Source of the DNA: a virus
Direction: 5' to 3' (one strand)
IMG/VR virus record: IMGVR_UViG_3300021138_000197
Coordinates: 1 to 21,633 of that record
DNA: 21,633 bases
Position numbers and translations under genes: made by a program. This document shows, piece by piece, positions 19,354 to 21,633 of the stretch (positions are counted from its first letter, which is position 1; each line of letters begins with the position of its first letter). The notes below the pieces were generated by a model, which had not been told where the DNA came from, searched no databases, and worked only from the letters and a program-made list of their open reading frames with translations.

Positions 19354-20421
19354 TCAACTAAACAAATAGTTATTAGCAATTGCAAACTGAGTAAACGAAT
19401 CGTTCTTGCTCATCCACTCCAGCATGCCCTTCTGATCCTTAGCCTGCAAGGTAAATAGTGCTTGGGCTTCCTTATGCTTGAACCGCTGCATATAAGTCAT
19501 CCACGCTGTCAGGTTCGATGCATCAACCCATTTCAACGCTTGGCACACCAACATAACCACAGCCGCAGGTGATGTGGGTACTACTGCACGCTTAGGGTTA
19601 GCAATAATCTCCTGCTTAGTAGGCAACTCAGGCGCAAGCTGCTCGAATGTCATCAAGTCCAATGCCGCAGCCTCACCGATCGTACCGATCAACAAGTGAG
19701 TAAGTACCTCAGGCGACAACACATCACGCTGCTTGAGTATGGTACTGGCACGTGTAATCGAGCGGTGCGTAGTGAATGCCTTGCGCTTAGCCTTGGGGTG
19801 CCATATGTAATAGTTCGCATCAGGATTAGGTATATCATCGTGCTCGGCAAAACACTGCGGGTTACGTGATACCCATGCTGCAACCACAGAGTCAACATCA
19901 TTTACAAATGCCCACGGCAACCACTCAGGCGCCTGCATCTTAGCCATAGTCGCAAATGACATACGGTTACGCTGGTGGTCTTTGAACATATCGCCCAAAT
20001 TCTCTGCGCCCGTGTTGCTTGTAGCCAGCACGATGGTCTTAGGGTGAAAGTACCGATTGCCCCACCGTCTGTCATTGAGCACAGGCAAAATGGTATTGAT
20101 CAAGTCTTGCCGCTTACCTAACTCATCAAACATAATAATGCTCGGCATATCTAAATGCACGCCCAGTACTTCATTCGGATAAAAGCTAGATGTACGTGTG
20201 GTGTGGTCAACCGCAGGGATTTGGAAGTCACCGCTGTCACTGATCTGTGTCATGTCAATATACACCGAACGGTAATCCGGAAACGCTGCCTGTATGTCAT
20301 CCTTGAGTGCAGATTTACCCGAACCTATTGGACCTTCAACCATGAATGTAACCTCATGCCCCAGTGCGATAACAGCTTCAGATATTTGCTTGCGTGTGAG
20401 TCGTTTGTATAAGTTGTCCAT
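19354..20421 (-). CDS. MoxR-type AAA+ ATPase
   Basis: A 355-aa AAA+ protein: Walker A GPIGSGKSA (30-38, K36), Walker B IIMFDE (95-100), sensor 1 VLATSNTG (N136), and an arginine pair in HQRNRMS (R151, R153) as candidate finger. Residues DMTQISDSGDFQIPAV match the pore/insert region of MoxR proteins. In characterised MoxR-VWA pairs (RavA-ViaA, NorQ-NorD, CbbQ-CbbO) the ATPase remodels a target protein, often to insert metal or cofactor. AAGGAG lies 6 nt before the ATG. It is flanked by the 297-aa protein (14-nt gap) and the VWA protein (7-nt gap), so a three-protein unit is likely. The target is unknown. Confidence 0.92.
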   Translation of the reverse strand: MDNLYKRLTRKQISEAVIALGHEVTFMVEGPIGSGKSALKDDIQAAFPDYRSVYIDMTQISDSGDFQIPAVDHTTRTSSFYPNEVLGVHLDMPSIIMFDELGKRQDLINTILPVLNDRRWGNRYFHPKTIVLATSNTGAENLGDMFKDHQRNRMSFATMAKMQAPEWLPWAFVNDVDSVVAAWVSRNPQCFAEHDDIPNPDANYYIWHPKAKRKAFTTHRSITRASTILKQRDVLSPEVLTHLLIGTIGEAAALDLMTFEQLAPELPTKQEIIANPKRAVVPTSPAAVVMLVCQALKWVDASNLTAWMTYMQRFKHKEAQALFTLQAKDQKGMLEWMSKNDSFTQFAIANNYLFS

Positions 20422-20435
20422 GTCGATCTCCTTGA

Positions 20436-21329
20436 TTAGTAATCAAACTTGCTAAGTAATGCGTCCATTTTGATGCGTACTGAATCACGTACTTCGTCGC
20501 TGTCGCGCAATGAATCCCGATCTACCGGGTCGAGTGCATTCTTTAACGCAACGCGTGCTTCTTCTAGCTGTGGATCATTGGTGATATTTAATCCAATCAG
20601 CAACTCAGTTAGTTCTTTGGCTTGCTCGATACTTGATGCAAAAATGCGTGGCTTGGTACCGTCCTCACCTGTCGTGACTTTAGCTTTTATGTACCGCGCC
20701 ATCTCTAGCACACGATCCCATGCGTCAGCCATTGCCGCTTCCAAGCGCTTGTCAGCTACTTTGGCATACTGCGCACGTACAGCGTCTAATGCCTCTGCCG
20801 GTAAATCTACACGCATATCACCCGCCGACGGGATAGGGCTAAACACATACTCGAACGTAAACTTGGAGCGTACCTGATCGGCTGACGGGTACTCATTGCG
20901 ATCAAACGATTCACCTAATGCAAACGCGGCATTGCTCACCTTGAGCGCGAAGTTATCTACGAAGCGATCGACCAATACGTAATAATCTGCACGCCATAAG
21001 GATAGTAGCTTTGACAGATCAAAGAATGTTTTGGTTGACAGCATACGTGAGCCTGAGTCTGACCATGGCAGCGTAGCTGCAAGCAAGCGTTTACGAGTCT
21101 GTGCAATATATACGTTGATTGCGTCTAGGTCTGCATCACCAGCAAACAAATGCTTACGTACTGAATGTGCACGCTTATTGCCGGCACGCTTTGCTGCTGT
21201 TACTTCGTCACGTGTCTGGTTGTCGGTCTTGCTGCCTGTGTAGGTGCCAATGTGTAGGTCGATTAACATGGCACTGGATTGTAAAGTAGGTACGGTTGTT
21301 GTATCTATGTTGTATGTGTGTTCGTACAT
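20436..21329 (-). CDS. DUF3150-like protein encoded with the MoxR/VWA pair, 297 aa
   Basis: A soluble, helical protein. The start has MLIDLHIGTYTGSKTDNQTR and VTAAKRAGNKRAHSVRKHLF, then LPWSDSGSRML and FFDLSKLLSLWR. This resembles, from memory, phage proteins in DUF3150, which are often found beside a MoxR ATPase and a VWA protein; I am only moderately sure of the family name. The C-terminal two-thirds is a long helical region with no catalytic motif visible. AAGGAT lies 7 nt before the ATG at 21329, which follows a promoter leader of about 80 nt. It is plausibly the substrate or substrate-adaptor of the ATPase; that is inference from position. Confidence 0.75.
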   Translation of the reverse strand: MYEHTYNIDTTTVPTLQSSAMLIDLHIGTYTGSKTDNQTRDEVTAAKRAGNKRAHSVRKHLFAGDADLDAINVYIAQTRKRLLAATLPWSDSGSRMLSTKTFFDLSKLLSLWRADYYVLVDRFVDNFALKVSNAAFALGESFDRNEYPSADQVRSKFTFEYVFSPIPSAGDMRVDLPAEALDAVRAQYAKVADKRLEAAMADAWDRVLEMARYIKAKVTTGEDGTKPRIFASSIEQAKELTELLIGLNITNDPQLEEARVALKNALDPVDRDSLRDSDEVRDSVRIKMDALLSKFDY

Positions 21330-21354
21330 GGTTAGTATCCTTTTTTATTTGCCA

Positions 21355-21374
21355 TCCTCATAACGGTATGAGGA
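21355..21374 (-). promoter_or_regulatory. Leader hairpin in the 5' UTR of the MoxR/VWA transcript
   Basis: TCCTCATA (21355-21362) pairs perfectly with TATGAGGA (21367-21374) around a 4-nt loop, 8 bp. It lies some 38 nt after the expected start of the P1 transcript and 25 nt before the ATG at 21329. No U-run follows, so it is not a terminator; mRNA stabilisation or translational control is possible. Confidence 0.5.
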
Positions 21375-21419
21375 CAGCGGGTTGTGGGTTTGTTTACTTG
21401 TGTATTGTTACGAATATCT

Positions 21420-21448
21420 ATTATAGTCTAAAACCTTTACAATGTCAA
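21420..21448 (-). promoter_or_regulatory. Consensus sigma-70 promoter with overlapping operator-like near-palindrome (P1)
   Basis: On the minus strand, -35 TTGACA (21443-21448), 17-nt spacer, -10 TATAAT (21420-21425): exact consensus in both boxes. The overlapping element TTGACATTGTAAA (21436-21448) equals the P2/P3 element except for the central base. The TGA of the 33-aa peptide (21445-21447) lies in the -35 box. Drives the 297-aa/MoxR/VWA genes. Confidence 0.9.
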
Positions 21449-21546
21449 TACCCTCCAGTTAGTTCAAGAAAAAACCACAGGCCAATGCCTACAGTTAACA
21501 GCACACAGGCAAGCGCGGCTGCAAGTTCGAGCAATATGCGATTCAT
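21445..21546 (-). CDS. 33-aa membrane peptide
   Basis: Frame MNRILLELAAALACVLLTVG followed by IGLWFFLELTGGY. A single hydrophobic span of about 22 residues with Arg at the N-terminus, compatible with a short inner-membrane peptide or signal-like sequence. Its ATG overlaps the stop of the upstream gene by 4 nt (ATGA), and its stop codon is contained in the -35 box of P1. The RBS is moderate (AAGGA, about 9 nt before the start). No family is recognised. Confidence 0.65.
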   Translation of the reverse strand: MNRILLELAAALACVLLTVGIGLWFFLELTGGY

Positions 21547-21632
21547 AACAGTATTCCTTCGTTCTCAAGAATTTTAATTACACGGTGGTACTCGTCGTTT
21601 GACCACATGGCATGAATACCTGCGGCAAGCAA
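21543..21632 (-). CDS. 3' end of a leftward gene cut by the right window edge
   Basis: An open frame enters from the right edge and ends at TGA 21543-21545, coding LLAAGIHAMWSNDEYHRVIK then ILENEGILL. The stop overlaps the ATG of the 33-aa membrane peptide (ATGA), the same junction style as the other genes. Too little is visible to name a product; the residues look like a normal helical soluble domain. Confidence 0.55.
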   Translation of the reverse strand: MLAAGIHAMWSNDEYHRVIKILENEGILL

Positions 21633-21633
21633 C

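Noticed and set aside
1-21633. tRNA genes, insertion sequences, integrase or attachment site
   Set aside because: Reading both strands showed no cloverleaf with a GTTCGA-type T-loop, no transposase or terminal inverted repeats, and no tyrosine or serine recombinase motifs.

Overview
The window reads as part of the genome of a tailed double-stranded DNA phage (or a prophage close to one), probably of a proteobacterium. The reasons are a self-encoded replisome (family A DNA polymerase, AEP-type primase-helicase, SSB-like protein, SNF2-type helicase), phage-typical nucleases (VRR-NUC, Cas4/RecB-like, HNH-like), dense leftward packing with 1-14 nt stop/start overlaps, and many very short genes. 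The promoters are consensus sigma-70 type, so these genes are probably read by host RNA polymerase. The host assignment is inference from general protein flavour only. No tRNA, CRISPR array, insertion sequence or integrase was seen.

Layout, right to left (the direction of transcription of almost everything): the far right holds the end of an unknown gene and a 33-aa membrane peptide. A consensus promoter (about 21.43 kb) then drives a three-gene cassette: a 297-aa protein of unknown function, a MoxR-type AAA+ ATPase and a DUF2201-like pseudo-peptidase/VWA protein (18.2-21.3 kb). A second promoter (about 18.18 kb) precedes a 7-kb run of some 26 tiny accessory genes (10.6-18.15 kb), many membrane-associated or of unknown function. 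This run merges into the DNA metabolism block: VRR-NUC nuclease, DNA polymerase, Cas4-like nuclease, HNH-like protein, a 310-nt highly folded non-coding segment, and the SNF2 helicase (5.57-10.6 kb). A third promoter (about 5.55 kb) precedes a Gp157-like protein, an HTH protein, the SSB-like protein, an XRE-type regulator, the primase-helicase and a 79-aa protein. The leftward transcription unit ends at a rho-independent terminator (551-577). The only rightward gene, the C-terminus of a large virion-type polyvalent protein, converges on it from the left edge.

How it fits together: the two replication blocks supply priming, unwinding, polymerisation, ssDNA coating and recombination/processing nucleases. 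All three promoters carry the same 13-bp near-palindrome (TTGACAWTGTAAA) laid over the -35 box, which suggests coordinate control by one DNA-binding protein; the small XRE protein at 3.7-3.9 kb is a candidate. The MoxR/VWA cassette resembles AAA+/VWA chaperone pairs such as RavA-ViaA and NorQ-NorD, but its target here is unknown. The accessory region is stitched together by short sequences repeated at gene junctions, which look like combined stop/RBS/start linkers.

Most worth following up: the structured non-coding segment at 7143-7451, the shared operator-like element on three promoters, the AAA+/VWA cassette with its altered HExxH motif, the paired junction linkers, and the set of very short genes.
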